64,000 nt of DNA from a virus. A program made the position numbers and the translations under genes. The stretch is from positions 124,001 through 188,000 of IMG/VR virus record IMGVR_UViG_3300032931_001151. One strand, given 5' to 3'. Below, piece after piece: positions 34,722 through 44,156 of the stretch (position 1 is the stretch's first letter; the number at the start of each line of letters is the position of its first letter). A model generated the notes under the pieces. It did not search any database and was not told the DNA's origin. It worked only from the letters and a program-made list of their open reading frames with translations.

Positions 34722-34740
34722 TATACAAGGAATATATTTT

Positions 34741-35211
34741 ATGGCCGAAAATGATAAGACAAATGAAGAAAAAAAGGCAATATTGGACGAACTTGATAAT
34801 AGATACAATGAAAAATATCAAGAAATAAAAAAAGAAATTGACGAAATGTTTAAAATCAATCAATTTGAATTGGCCGAAGAAAGTGTAAAACATGTATCAA
34901 AAATGCACTTCTATAATAGTAGACTTTCAGAAGAGAAAATGATGTTATTTAAGATTAAAAGAAAGATGGATGAAATTCATGGAGAATTATTTGAGAAATA
35001 TAGATTTAATAATAGTTTTAAAATAACTACTAAGGGTGAAGTAGAGGAATGGATAAATAGAGACATAAAATGGCAGAATATTAATACAAGATATGAAAAT
35101 CAAAAAATAATGGTAGATCATTATCAACGAGTAGTTGAAGCTATTAAGGATAAAGGGTATATGATTAAAAACTTAATTGACTTAAAAAAGATTGAACTAG
35201 GTCTTCGATGA
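34741..35211 (+). CDS. uvsY: Recombination mediator UvsY
   Basis: 156 aa (T4 UvsY is 137 aa). The helical pattern matches T4: VKHVSKMHFYNSRLSEEKMMLFKIK corresponds to T4 VMLYSKWLNKHSSIKKEMLRIE, and VVEAIKDKGYMIKNLIDLKKIELG to T4's LDAIKSRGFAIKHIQDMRAFEAG. UvsY loads UvsX recombinase onto gp32-coated single strands. The stop overlaps the start of uvsW (ATGA), an ordering (uvsY-uvsW) that is reversed but still adjacent in T4. Confidence 0.88.
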   Translation: MAENDKTNEEKKAILDELDNRYNEKYQEIKKEIDEMFKINQFELAEESVKHVSKMHFYNSRLSEEKMMLFKIKRKMDEIHGELFEKYRFNNSFKITTKGEVEEWINRDIKWQNINTRYENQKIMVDHYQRVVEAIKDKGYMIKNLIDLKKIELGLR

Positions 35212-36728
35212 GTCTAATTAGCAAAGATATATACATCGTAAAACTCAATAACGTTTGGGGTCAAATTTCATGTGAAGACTATGAAGTTATTGAAGGTGCA
35301 TATCAACAATTTGGTTTATTTGCAGATGGATATTTCTTTGATAAAAGATATAAGGCTGGTATATGGGATGGAAAGGTTCGAGGAGTTAGAAGAGATGGAA
35401 CGTTCTATCTTGGATTATATAAAGAAGTTAAAGACTATCTTGAAAAACAATCAGAATATTCATTACAAATAGATCCAAAGTTTATTTCTACCATTGAAGA
35501 TAAAGAAGAGTTAAAAGATGACTTAGTGATAGTTACTAATAAGATGTTAGATTCTGTTAAATGTGATCTCTCTCCTAGATATTATCAATGGCGGGCCGCA
35601 CTTAAGGCATATTATTATAAAAGAATGATAGTAGAGCATTGTACTAGTGCGGGTAAGTCATTAACTATTGCTATTATAATAAATTACATATTACATAAAA
35701 ATCCAAATTTTAAAATATTAATATTAGTCCCAAGGCTTGATCTTGTTGAACAAATGACCGAAGATTATACTAAATATGGAATTGATCCTAGTAAAATGGG
35801 AAAATTTACCGGAGAATTTAAAGATTTTAATGAACAAATAATAGTTAGTACTTGGCAAAGCATGAACTCTCAAAAATTTCTTTTGGGTAAATTTAATGCT
35901 ATTATAGCTGACGAATGTCACTCTTTAAAAGCTTCCGTAGTTAGATCGGTTGCGGAAGATGCTATTAATGCTGAGTATCGGATAGGAATGACTGGTACTA
36001 TGCCTGATCCGCCGGCAGAGCAAATGCTAATTAAAGGAGTTTTAGGTTTCGTCGGTGATATAGTTAAAGTAGCCGAATTGGCCGAACAAAAAATGATTGC
36101 GATACCGAAAATACATATACCTTATTTGAAATACTCTAAAGAAGATGTTAAGTCTATAGTGTCAGCACAAAAGAATCTTGAAGGAAGAGACGCTTATAGG
36201 TTTGAACAAGAGTTTTTATTTAATCACGATAAAAGAAATGAATTAATTTATAAAATAACTAAAAAGTTCATTCAACGAAAGCAAAATATTCTTATATTAG
36301 TTTCTAAACATGACCATTGTGAAAAAATTAAAGAAAAGTTAATGAGTAGGGGTATTATACCACTAGTAGTCACGGGCGAATTAAAAGATATGGGTGAAAG
36401 AAATAGAATTAGAAAATCATTAGAAGATGAAGGCGGGCAAGTCATATTAGCAACGGTTGGCGTTTATTCAACCGGTATTTCAATTAAGAGACTACATGCT
36501 ATAATATTTGCGGCGGCAGGTAAAAGTAAAATCCAAACATTACAATCTGTTGGTAGAGGTCTTAGACTAGATAAGAGGAATGACAAAACTCAATTATACC
36601 TTTACGACTTTGCCGATGATTTGAAATATTCTAATGACGGGTTAACAACCCGAATGGAATATTATGCTAGAAATGAGTTTAATGTTAAAATTAAGGAAAT
36701 AGATCTTTATGCCGAAATTCCAGAATAA
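35208..36728 (+). CDS. uvsW: ATP-dependent recombination helicase UvsW
   Basis: 506 aa (T4 UvsW is ~503 aa). An N-terminal domain (1-115) with the YKAGIWDGKVRG motif is followed by SF2 motor motifs: HCTSAGKS (Walker A, 144-151), ADECHS (motif II, ~234-239), RIGMTGTMP (motif III), and motif VI SVGRGLRLDKRND. UvsW unwinds R-loops and branch-migrates Holliday junctions, turning origin replication over to recombination-dependent replication. ATGA coupling to uvsY. Confidence 0.93.
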   Translation: MSLISKDIYIVKLNNVWGQISCEDYEVIEGAYQQFGLFADGYFFDKRYKAGIWDGKVRGVRRDGTFYLGLYKEVKDYLEKQSEYSLQIDPKFISTIEDKEELKDDLVIVTNKMLDSVKCDLSPRYYQWRAALKAYYYKRMIVEHCTSAGKSLTIAIIINYILHKNPNFKILILVPRLDLVEQMTEDYTKYGIDPSKMGKFTGEFKDFNEQIIVSTWQSMNSQKFLLGKFNAIIADECHSLKASVVRSVAEDAINAEYRIGMTGTMPDPPAEQMLIKGVLGFVGDIVKVAELAEQKMIAIPKIHIPYLKYSKEDVKSIVSAQKNLEGRDAYRFEQEFLFNHDKRNELIYKITKKFIQRKQNILILVSKHDHCEKIKEKLMSRGIIPLVVTGELKDMGERNRIRKSLEDEGGQVILATVGVYSTGISIKRLHAIIFAAAGKSKIQTLQSVGRGLRLDKRNDKTQLYLYDFADDLKYSNDGLTTRMEYYARNEFNVKIKEIDLYAEIPE

Positions 36729-38553
36729 TAGTAAAAAAAGGATAGATATTATATATCAAGGAAGAAAGATAGTAATTCCAATTGGCGGATTTATTGAAGG
36801 ACCGCCACATTTAAAATTATATAAGGGACTTGAATTATGTATAGATGCTACTAATAAGGTAGCACTCAACTCCTCCAAAAAAATAGAGTCAACTTTAGAT
36901 ATAAACCAAGAGAATATAAACAACATAAATAAAACAATTCAATATATTAGCGATTATACGACTCTACCATCTATATCTATTTGTATATTAACAAAGAATA
37001 AATTACATTTTATCTCCGATTGCATAAATTCTATTCTTGATAAAGTTAAATATCCTAATACAAAAATATTGTTATTTGATACTGGAACAACCGAGCAAGA
37101 AGTTTTAAATTATTATAAAACACTTTCTAATACAAGAATACCTATTATTATTCATAATATAGGAAAATATCATTTTTCAACAAATTACAACGATGGAATA
37201 TTTAAATGCGTTGATACTGATTATTGTCTAATTCAAAATAATGATACTATTGCGTTGAATGATTACGTTAGTAAATTAATGAAAATTTCTATTATTGAAA
37301 AAGTGGGTGCTTGTGGACCTAGAATGTTATATAAAAATGGCACTATACAACACGACGGTCAATATATGTTTAACCATCAAGTAGGATCCGGATTTGTTAA
37401 TCCAGGCCATTTAGGAATGGGAAAATTACCATCTGAAGTTGGAGGAGGTAGACATCTAGTTGATGGCATAACTGCGGCAGGTCAACTTGTTAGAACTAAA
37501 TTATTTAAGAAATTAGGAGGATTTAATACTAATTTTAAAGACATCTATCAAGATGTCCATTTTAATATGACATTAAGAGGGAATGGATATATTTCTATTT
37601 GTGATAGAGATGCGGTAATTAATCACTATGACAATTCTTCTCGTAAAGATTCGTTTCATATACAGGAAGAAGTTGCAAAGATGTGGAAAGATAGTAACTA
37701 TCTATTCCATGAATTAATCCCTCGTGATGGCACATTACGGAATTTTAAAAGAAAAACGCCAATATTTAGCATTATTACATTAGTAAACGATAAAAAACAA
37801 TATATTGATTTTCTAGAAGATCTAAAAAATCAAAAATTTAATGGAATATTTGAAGTAATAGCCTTGCCAAATTTTAATGACGAATATAAAAGTGCAGCGG
37901 AAGCACTTAATGTTGGTAAAGATATAGCAGAAGGTGACTATGTAATGTATTGTCATCAAGATTTAAAAGTTCCATGTGATTGGCTTCTAAAAATATCAAA
38001 TAATATAAACTCATTAAATATGAAATCTATTGGGTTTCTTGGAATGGCTGGAGTTCTTTACAAAGAAGAAAATAATAAAAAGCAAGATGCTGCCATATTT
38101 CTTTCTAATTTAAATAGCAATAAACAAAAATTGTCGGATTACTATATGAAATTAGTGGGAGACAAACTTGAAGTTCAATGTTTAGACGAATTATGTATTA
38201 TAGGGTCTAGATCTGACCGCTATAGATTTGATGAGATTAATTTTGATCACTATCATTGGTATGGAGCCGACATATGCTTACAAGCATTGGTAGATAGTAG
38301 AAAGAATTATGCCATTAATGCCGAATGCTATCATTTATCCAATGGAGTATCCAATTTCAATAGAAGTGGGCATAGTGAAAAATATATAGAAGGTTCAAAA
38401 AAACTATATATTAAGTGGACACCTAAAATAAGTGAATTTAGAACAACTACCGCAACGTTCATTAAATCTACGAAAACTATTAAATTTTTAGTATATAAAG
38501 TATTACCAAATGAATTAAAAAAGAATTTTATTGAAACAATCTTAATGACTTGA
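36709..38553 (+). CDS. Tandem GT2-family glycosyltransferase
   Basis: 614 aa. A first GT-A domain begins near residue 85 (SISICILTKNKLHFISDCI) and shows a D-x-D-like TDYCLIQNNDT (about 167-178) and later EVGGGRHLVDGITAAGQLV with the acceptor-site DVHFN. A second, weaker GT-like domain starts near 350 (FSIITLVNDKKQYIDFLEDL) with DYVMYCHQDLKVP. The N-terminal ~60 residues form a small extra domain. It overlaps uvsW by 20 bp. With the RmlB/RmlCD genes and the second glycosyltransferase, it may build or transfer a phage-made sugar onto DNA, protein or host surface; acceptor unknown. Confidence 0.8.
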   Translation: MPKFQNNSKKRIDIIYQGRKIVIPIGGFIEGPPHLKLYKGLELCIDATNKVALNSSKKIESTLDINQENINNINKTIQYISDYTTLPSISICILTKNKLHFISDCINSILDKVKYPNTKILLFDTGTTEQEVLNYYKTLSNTRIPIIIHNIGKYHFSTNYNDGIFKCVDTDYCLIQNNDTIALNDYVSKLMKISIIEKVGACGPRMLYKNGTIQHDGQYMFNHQVGSGFVNPGHLGMGKLPSEVGGGRHLVDGITAAGQLVRTKLFKKLGGFNTNFKDIYQDVHFNMTLRGNGYISICDRDAVINHYDNSSRKDSFHIQEEVAKMWKDSNYLFHELIPRDGTLRNFKRKTPIFSIITLVNDKKQYIDFLEDLKNQKFNGIFEVIALPNFNDEYKSAAEALNVGKDIAEGDYVMYCHQDLKVPCDWLLKISNNINSLNMKSIGFLGMAGVLYKEENNKKQDAAIFLSNLNSNKQKLSDYYMKLVGDKLEVQCLDELCIIGSRSDRYRFDEINFDHYHWYGADICLQALVDSRKNYAINAECYHLSNGVSNFNRSGHSEKYIEGSKKLYIKWTPKISEFRTTTATFIKSTKTIKFLVYKVLPNELKKNFIETILMT

Positions 38554-38575
38554 AAGAATTATGTTGAAGAATATG

Positions 38576-38592
38576 TTTTTGGATTGTATAAT
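38576..38592 (+). promoter_or_regulatory. Promoter candidate for the structured RNA
   Basis: TTTTTGGATTGTATAAT combines the recurrent TTTTGGAT motif with a TATAAT box, just after the glycosyltransferase stop and about 29 bp before the first stem of the RNA candidate. Confidence 0.6.
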
Positions 38593-38596
38593 GAAT

Positions 38597-39060
38597 AGGT
38601 CGCTCTTTAAAACTATCTTATCTAATGGAGATATAAAAGTACATTAGAGATTTTTAGACATCATTTTTATTAAAATGATTCCACGATGCTACATATAAGG
38701 TTATTATTATCCTTATATTCTGGAGAGAAGGGTTGGAGATCCTGTAGTATGGTACGCTAGTGATAGTCTACCCAACAAATTGCTTTGACGGTAATCATAT
38801 AGTTTAATTGATTACTAACACGCAAAAAAAATAAATTATACATAAAACTAATCAAAGTATAACTCCGCAACTTAGGAGTTTATTACCTCTACTTAAGCTA
38901 AAATCTTCTTTAGTGGCTACTAATTAACCAAAGTGGTGGAAGTAACTAAAAAGAAATAAAAGTTCGTGTAACTTGAAATAACTAGTAAAAAGCCTTCTTA
39001 AAAGAAAATGTAAATAAAATAACACGGAAGGATTTTAAGGAAGAATTGTTTTTAATTTTG
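38597..39060 (+). ncRNA. Candidate large structured non-coding RNA
   Basis: This 578-bp gap has no credible ORF but a dense series of perfect stems: TCTAATG/CATTAGA (38621-38648), ATCATTTT/AAAATGAT with a TATT loop (38660-38679), ATATAAGG/CCTTATAT (38693-38718), a nested GTTGG..GTAG/CTAC-CCAAC element (38732-38776), GTAATCA/TGATTAC (38791-38815), AACTCC/GGAGTT (38861-38880), TTAGT/ACTAA (38910-38923), AAGTT/AACTT (38960-38974) and CTTCTTAAAA with TTTTAAGGAAG (~38995-39043). The unpaired parts are A-rich on the plus strand, and a promoter motif lies just upstream. No tRNA, tmRNA, RNase P or intron hallmarks are seen. Size and style recall the ornate phage RNAs ROOL and GOLLD, but no consensus was matched. 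Confidence 0.6.
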
Positions 39061-39081
39061 TTTTATATAATAGATAATAAA

Positions 39082-39108
39082 AAACCACCATATTGTGTAT
39101 GGTGGTTT
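39082..39108 (-). terminator. Terminator after gp46 (possibly bidirectional)
   Basis: Perfect 10-bp stem AAACCACCAT/ATGGTGGTTT with a 7-nt loop. The minus strand continues with TTTTTTATTATC, a good T tract for the gp46-gp47 unit. On the plus strand the tail is weaker but could still end the RNA candidate. Confidence 0.85.
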
Positions 39109-39131
39109 AATTTAATAAATATGTTAATGTA

Positions 39132-40952
39132 TTATATAATTTTATCTATTGAAGTAAATTCATTCTTTTTAATTAAATGTATAATACTATCAAATATTTC
39201 TTCACCCAGTTCTTTTTTATGTGAAATAATGTAAATACATTTATCAGGACAATTAGTTTTAAATCCATTCTTTAAATGCTCTAAAAATGATTCGGCTCCT
39301 ACGGTATCCAATGATGTATCAAGTACTTCATCAAGTACTAATATATTTGTATCAATTGAATTTCTCTCTTTTGATACATCCATTAAAGCAAGAAGTAATG
39401 CTAAATCTATTCTTTTCTTTTCTCCACCAGAAAACGACTCGTATGATCTTATATCTTTATTTCTTGCTATTAATTTTTCTTTTAGTTCACTATCAAACGT
39501 AATAGTATAATCGGAACCTAACATTGATAAGTAAAAATTAACTTTTTTGTTCAAAATAGGTAATACTTTCATCGTTACATATTTTCTTACACCATCTTCT
39601 CCAAGTAAACCTCTAATAAATTTATTGTACTTAAAGTCTTTTTGGGCAATATTAAATTTTTCTTCGGCTAATTTAACTAAATTTTCTAATTTATTATATT
39701 CTTGTTGGGATATAATCTCTTTTATTTCAAGTTTTCTTTTAATTTCTCTTTCTAAGTTATCATTAGAATTTTTAATTGACATTTCTAATTCACGAATTTT
39801 ATTTTTAGCCATTCGTAATTTATCAACATTATCTTCAAGTTTTGAAATTTTTTCTGTTATTAATTTTGAATTTGTATAACATTCGTTAATAAATGTAGTA
39901 TATTCATTAATTTTTTTATTTAAGTCGTTAACTTTAAGTTTTAAATTATTAACATATTCGGTAATTAATGGATTATTGGTTGAAGTTTGGCATAGCGGAC
40001 AATGTTCCGTATGTTCAAGTTTAGCCAATACACTATTATTCATTTTTATTTCTGTTTCTAATTTTGATTTATCATTAATATAACCATTTCGTTTAATTGT
40101 AATATCATTAAGTTCTTTCTTCAATGTATGAAGTAAATCATCAAAATTGACATCTTTAATTTTTTCTTCTATCTTATTTTTATTAATTTCAAATGATTGT
40201 ATTTCATCTTTTAAATCTTGAATTCTTTTTTGTTTATCCGTTTCAAACTTCAAAGTTTCAATAAGCAATGACTCTCTTCTATCTTTAGTTAAAGAAAGAG
40301 TATTAACCGCATTCTTTAGATCATTTTCAAGTACTGTTATATCACTTTTGGCATTTAGATGTTTAGTTTTAGCCTTATCACTCATTCTTCCATAGATTGA
40401 AAGAGATAGAATGTCTTCTAACACCGATCTTTTAGATGCAGGATCCATACTTAAAAATGGTACAGAGTGGTTTACATTTAAAATAATCATATTAGTGAAG
40501 CAAGTAAAACTAATTTTTATTTTTTCTTCAAGTAACGATTGGGTGTGTTTAATACTGTCCAATTGAATTTCATTGTCATCTTCCCAAACATCTGGGTTAA
40601 TTTCCCAATCCTTTATATCCTTTTCCCAAATTTTCAATAAATTCGGTTTAATTCCTCTTTCGATTTTATAAGCTTTATCTCCAATTTTGAAAGTTCCACT
40701 TAATAAACATCCATCACCATTTGTAGTATTAATAATTTCATCTTTATTAATATTTCTTAATGTTTTACCATAAAGTAAGTATGTTAACGATTCGGCTAAT
40801 AAAGTAGTTTTACCAATACCATTTCTTATAGTAGTATTTGGGACTAAATTGCCGGTTACAGCATGTATTCCCGGAGTATATTTGAAGGTTGTTGGAATAT
40901 TTCCAAAAGATAGAAAGTTTTGGATAGTTATATCAATGAACTCTAATTTCAT
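39132..40952 (-). CDS. 46: Recombination endonuclease subunit gp46 (Rad50/SbcC-like)
   Basis: 606 aa (T4 gp46 is 560 aa). Walker A RNGIGKTT (43-50), a long coiled coil broken by the zinc hook CPLC near 318-321, ABC signature SFSGGEKKRIDLA near 505 and Walker B ILVLDEVLD near 537. Together with gp47 it resects double-strand breaks to make 3' ends for UvsX. Its start lies one base past the gp47 stop, so they are translationally coupled, and a strong terminator follows. Confidence 0.94.
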   Translation of the reverse strand: MKLEFIDITIQNFLSFGNIPTTFKYTPGIHAVTGNLVPNTTIRNGIGKTTLLAESLTYLLYGKTLRNINKDEIINTTNGDGCLLSGTFKIGDKAYKIERGIKPNLLKIWEKDIKDWEINPDVWEDDNEIQLDSIKHTQSLLEEKIKISFTCFTNMIILNVNHSVPFLSMDPASKRSVLEDILSLSIYGRMSDKAKTKHLNAKSDITVLENDLKNAVNTLSLTKDRRESLLIETLKFETDKQKRIQDLKDEIQSFEINKNKIEEKIKDVNFDDLLHTLKKELNDITIKRNGYINDKSKLETEIKMNNSVLAKLEHTEHCPLCQTSTNNPLITEYVNNLKLKVNDLNKKINEYTTFINECYTNSKLITEKISKLEDNVDKLRMAKNKIRELEMSIKNSNDNLEREIKRKLEIKEIISQQEYNKLENLVKLAEEKFNIAQKDFKYNKFIRGLLGEDGVRKYVTMKVLPILNKKVNFYLSMLGSDYTITFDSELKEKLIARNKDIRSYESFSGGEKKRIDLALLLALMDVSKERNSIDTNILVLDEVLDTSLDTVGAESFLEHLKNGFKTNCPDKCIYIISHKKELGEEIFDSIIHLIKKNEFTSIDKII

Positions 40953-40953
40953 A

Positions 40954-42033
40954 TTAGTCCCCCTCTTTCAATGATTCGCTATAAATCTCCATAAGATAAC
41001 TCTTTAACTCCGTTTTATCTATTCCATCTTCGTCTATATCAAGATTTTCTACACATTCCATTAGTAAACTAAATGGATCGCTAATTTTAGTAATATCTAT
41101 ATCGGAATCCTCTACTATTGAATCAATAATAGTGTTTTCTACTTCAAAAGTTAAAGATTCCATGCTTTCTAGTTTTGCTCTTGCTTTTATAAGCCACGAC
41201 TCATCAACTTTTTTATCAATCATAAATTTAATATGATTTCCCTTAATCTTCTTTAAAATAGTCATATTTTTAGTTTCAACATCATTAATGAATACCTTAA
41301 CAAATTCTGGGCTTTTGTCATTTTTTATAAAAGTGTGTTTTTCTTCATCTATATCCCAAATATTAATACCTTTGTCGTCACCATAGTCGCCCCAATTTTG
41401 TTGAAATGGGCATCCTAAATAGGTAACATTATCAATAGTATTCCTTATATGGTAATGTCCAGTAAATACTTTTTTAAAGTTCTTAAATGCTGATATTGGT
41501 AAATTTTCAGTGTCATAAGTACCTCTACTTATTTCAAACCCTCTTACTTCAAAGTGACCTAAACAAAGATCATAGAATACATCATTCGATGAAGTTGATA
41601 GAAAATGAGTATGTTCATTGCCACCCGGAACCAACCAAGGATATGTAATTATTTTTTTGCCGTTTATAGTTTCCGTGGTTACTTTATCAATAATTTCAAT
41701 ATTACCTATATGCCTTAAACAATCAATTGAATTAACATCAATTCTATTTTTATAGTAAATATCGTGATTTCCTAATAATATTTTGAATTTTACGTTAGGT
41801 CTATTGGTTTTATACCATCTAAAGGCATCCATAGCCACTGAAAGGGTTCTTACATTAATATTATTGCGACAATCAAATAAATCACCCAATATTCTTACGT
41901 CGGTTATTTTTTGATTATCTAACACATCAAGAAAAGTCTCGGTTAATAACTTTTTAATTATTTCTAGATATGTTTCACTATTATTACGGCACCCGAAGTG
42001 AATGTCGCTTATTAATGCTATTTTATATCCCAT
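40954..42033 (-). CDS. 47: Recombination endonuclease subunit gp47 (Mre11/SbcD-like)
   Basis: 359 aa (T4 gp47 is 339 aa). Calcineurin-type phosphoesterase motifs in order: ISDIHFG (Asp10, His12), LGDLFDCRNN (Asp51), LLGNHD (Asn89-His90-Asp91), LCLGHFEV and FTGHYHIRN. These bind two metal ions at the nuclease centre. It is the partner of gp46. AAGGGGATAGG precedes the ATG, and TTGGACCTATAAT upstream looks like the unit's promoter. Confidence 0.94.
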   Translation of the reverse strand: MGYKIALISDIHFGCRNNSETYLEIIKKLLTETFLDVLDNQKITDVRILGDLFDCRNNINVRTLSVAMDAFRWYKTNRPNVKFKILLGNHDIYYKNRIDVNSIDCLRHIGNIEIIDKVTTETINGKKIITYPWLVPGGNEHTHFLSTSSNDVFYDLCLGHFEVRGFEISRGTYDTENLPISAFKNFKKVFTGHYHIRNTIDNVTYLGCPFQQNWGDYGDDKGINIWDIDEEKHTFIKNDKSPEFVKVFINDVETKNMTILKKIKGNHIKFMIDKKVDESWLIKARAKLESMESLTFEVENTIIDSIVEDSDIDITKISDPFSLLMECVENLDIDEDGIDKTELKSYLMEIYSESLKEGD

Positions 42034-42066
42034 ATCCTATCCCCTTATCTATAGTTCCATTTGTTA

Positions 42067-42080
42067 ATTATAGGTCCAAG
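42067..42080 (-). promoter_or_regulatory. TTGGAC/TATAAT promoter for gp47-gp46
   Basis: Minus strand CTTGGACCTATAAT, a variant of the TTTTGGAT motif merged with a -10 box, 34-47 bp before gp47. Confidence 0.5.
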
Positions 42081-42102
42081 AAACGGGGATAAAAATGAAA
42101 TA

Positions 42103-42558
42103 TTAAAGGTCTTCGGCAATAGAAAATGATAATTTTTGAAGAGATACTTTATCTTGATTTTTAATTAAGGCGTCTTTAACCTTACTTTGATGTTTCTCTT
42201 TGTACATAACTTGAATAAATGCTCTTACTATTATAGTAGTACAGTAGCTAAAAGCATCGGTTGGTTTTCCCTCTCTCGTTTTTCTAGTTGGATCGTAATT
42301 ATGACTATATTTTAGAAGATGTAATAGAGCCGTCCCTTCCATATCAGATTTATACGTATAGTCTTTAAAATTATGGGCACTTGATACTCTAGATACATGT
42401 AACATGAATAATTCACCAAGTCTATCGGTGGCTTTACCAGTTTTAGTATATTTTATCAATTCATTAGAATATTCGTCTTTATCAATATAATACCGTGATT
42501 CGTCAGAGAACGTTCTTCTTTTTCTTAGAATAATTCTCTTCTTTTCTTTTTTGGACAT
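42103..42558 (-). CDS. 55: Late sigma factor gp55
   Basis: 151 aa (T4 gp55 is 185 aa). The region-2-like core FKDYTYKSDMEGTALLHLL, KYSHNYDPTRKTR and SYCTTIIVRAFIQVMYKEKHQ matches T4's [28 protein letters not shown] and AYITQACFNAFVQRIKKE. It directs host RNA polymerase to TATAAATA boxes, many of which occur in this window. The C-terminal LSFSIAEDL could be the clamp-binding tail, as T4 gp55 ends with a hydrophobic-acidic motif. Adjacent to gp47 as in T4. AAGGAG precedes the ATG. Confidence 0.92.
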   Translation of the reverse strand: MSKKEKKRIILRKRRTFSDESRYYIDKDEYSNELIKYTKTGKATDRLGELFMLHVSRVSSAHNFKDYTYKSDMEGTALLHLLKYSHNYDPTRKTREGKPTDAFSYCTTIIVRAFIQVMYKEKHQSKVKDALIKNQDKVSLQKLSFSIAEDL

Positions 42559-42575
42559 ATAATATCTCCTTATAG

Positions 42576-42592
42576 ATTTAACTATATTATAA
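42576..42592 (-). promoter_or_regulatory. Extended -10 promoter for gp55
   Basis: Minus strand ATGTTATAATATAG (TGnTATAAT), about 20-30 bp before the gp55 ATG; host sigma70 type by sequence. Confidence 0.55.
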
Positions 42593-42642
42593 CATTAAGA
42601 TACAATATATTGTAAATTATTTAGTTATAAAATTTACGAACT

Positions 42643-42656
42643 ATGTGTTATAATAT
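42643..42656 (+). promoter_or_regulatory. Extended -10 promoter for glycosyltransferase
   Basis: TGTGTTATAATATT contains TGnTATAAT about 30 bp before the ATG at 42683. It diverges from the gp55 promoter. Confidence 0.5.
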
Positions 42657-42682
42657 TTTTATTAATACCTTGAAAGGAATTT

Positions 42683-43726
42683 ATGACTACTCAAAATCAA
42701 CCTGATAAAAATATTGTTAACTTTCCATCAGACAAGAATGGGTGTGGATATTATAGAACATTTATACCCTATGGCTATTTAGCTTGTAAATATAATTATA
42801 ATGTTACGAACCTAATGGAATTCGTATTTGATTTAAATTTTATAGCAAGATCGCAATCTATAAGATTTCAACGTCAAGTAACAGAAGCACAAAAGAAAGT
42901 AGTTTTTGAGTATAAAAAAGTAATTCAACGAGTTGGCGCAAAAACTAAGTTAATTTACGAGATTGACGATAATGTACATGAAATTATGCCGTCCAATATA
43001 GTAGCATATCAATTCTACACCGAGACGAAAAAGAATAATATGCTTCAGATTATGAGGAATGTTGATAAAGTAACCTTTAGTACACAATTCCTTAAAGATT
43101 ATTACAAAGAGAGATTTGGCATTGAAAATTCTATAGTTGTTCCAAATTATCTACCAAAATTCCTTTGGGGTGGAGCCGGTAAGAGAGATAAGTACAAAAA
43201 AGGATCAAAGCCAAGAATTTTATGGGCAGGTTCCGCCTCGCACGTAGGAAAAGGGGGAGATTTAGAATTCTTATTACCTTTAATTAAGAAGACGAAGGAT
43301 GAGTTTGAATGGGTATTCTTTGGTGTAATTCCCCCAGAATTAACTGGTCAATTTGAATTCCACAATTGGTCGGATTTTTATTCTTATCCCGCCGCACTAG
43401 ACGCTATTAATGCGGATATAGCTTTAGCTCCAATTTGTGATAATGCTTTCAATTATGGAAAATCCGATTTGAAATTGCTTGAATATGCGGCATTAGGTCT
43501 TCCCGGAGTATACTCATCAATAGGTGATGGTCTAGGCCCATACGATCTAGTTGAAGGTATTCCATGTGTTAAAAATAATATGGATGAGTGGTATCAAGCT
43601 ATTAAAGGGCTAACTAGCGATCAAGCAAAATGGGATGCGGCACTTCAAGCATCACAAAGAGAATTATCAAAGCGTTGGTTAGAGGATGAGAGTAATATAA
43701 AAGTTTACCACGATGTACATTCTTGA
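42683..43726 (+). CDS. GT4-like glycosyltransferase
   Basis: 347 aa. N-terminal GCGYYRTFIPYGYLA and LIYEIDDNVHEIMP, the second-domain start PRILWAGSASHVGKGGDLEFL, and the nucleotide-sugar site YGKSDLKLLEYAALGLPGVYS are typical of GT-B fold glycosyltransferases of family 4 type (the E-x7-E-like K-L-L-E-Y element). It starts a plus-strand unit leading to DNA polymerase. Likely partner of the RmlB/RmlCD sugar pathway; the acceptor is unknown. AAAGGAA precedes the ATG. Confidence 0.82.
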   Translation: MTTQNQPDKNIVNFPSDKNGCGYYRTFIPYGYLACKYNYNVTNLMEFVFDLNFIARSQSIRFQRQVTEAQKKVVFEYKKVIQRVGAKTKLIYEIDDNVHEIMPSNIVAYQFYTETKKNNMLQIMRNVDKVTFSTQFLKDYYKERFGIENSIVVPNYLPKFLWGGAGKRDKYKKGSKPRILWAGSASHVGKGGDLEFLLPLIKKTKDEFEWVFFGVIPPELTGQFEFHNWSDFYSYPAALDAINADIALAPICDNAFNYGKSDLKLLEYAALGLPGVYSSIGDGLGPYDLVEGIPCVKNNMDEWYQAIKGLTSDQAKWDAALQASQRELSKRWLEDESNIKVYHDVHS

Positions 43727-43741
43727 TAAAAGGAATATAAA

Positions 43742-44143
43742 ATGGATGACCCAACGAATGTATTAGTTGACCAAGAAGTATCCGATGCCATATCAAAAAG
43801 ATGTGCTGAAGAAAAAAGAAAAGAAGAAATTCGTCAAGAAATGAAGATGGCAGACGCAAGAGCGAAAATGAAAAATAAAAATGTTGTAAATGATGCAAAA
43901 GTAATAGCTCAACCATCGGAAATTGTCCAACCAACAAAAAAAGAAGAAATTTCCGAGCCGATTAAGGTAGAAAACGGAGAAGAGTTGGTAACTAAACAAA
44001 AATTAGTGGAAGTTGTTGGCGGAATAAACAAAAGTTTTGCATGGTTAGAGAAGTTTATACAAGCACAAAATACGCAAAATGCAAAAGTTAATAAATTTAT
44101 TTCAGATATTTCAAAGGCAATTGAAGAATATAATAAAAAGTAA
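43742..44143 (+). CDS. Hypothetical charged helical protein
   Basis: 133 aa, not recognised. N-terminal half Lys/Glu/Arg-rich helix, a short Pro-containing linker near 58-70, then a C-terminal helix (LVEVVGGINKSFAWLEKFIQ). AAAAGGAA before the ATG, 15 bp after the glycosyltransferase stop. Early or middle expression by location. Confidence 0.5.
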   Translation: MDDPTNVLVDQEVSDAISKRCAEEKRKEEIRQEMKMADARAKMKNKNVVNDAKVIAQPSEIVQPTKKEEISEPIKVENGEELVTKQKLVEVVGGINKSFAWLEKFIQAQNTQNAKVNKFISDISKAIEEYNKK

Positions 44144-44156
44144 TTTCTATTTTTGA

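Noticed and set aside
38554-39131. tRNA, tmRNA, RNase P RNA or group I intron in the gap
   Set aside because: No T-loop consensus with CCA end, no tag reading frame, no RNase P conserved core, and the flanking genes are complete, so there is nothing to splice.
42683-44143. Frames on the minus strand opposite the glycosyltransferase and the 133-aa gene
   Set aside because: Leu/Phe/Ser-rich antisense translations of Lys/Glu-rich genes with no ribosome sites.
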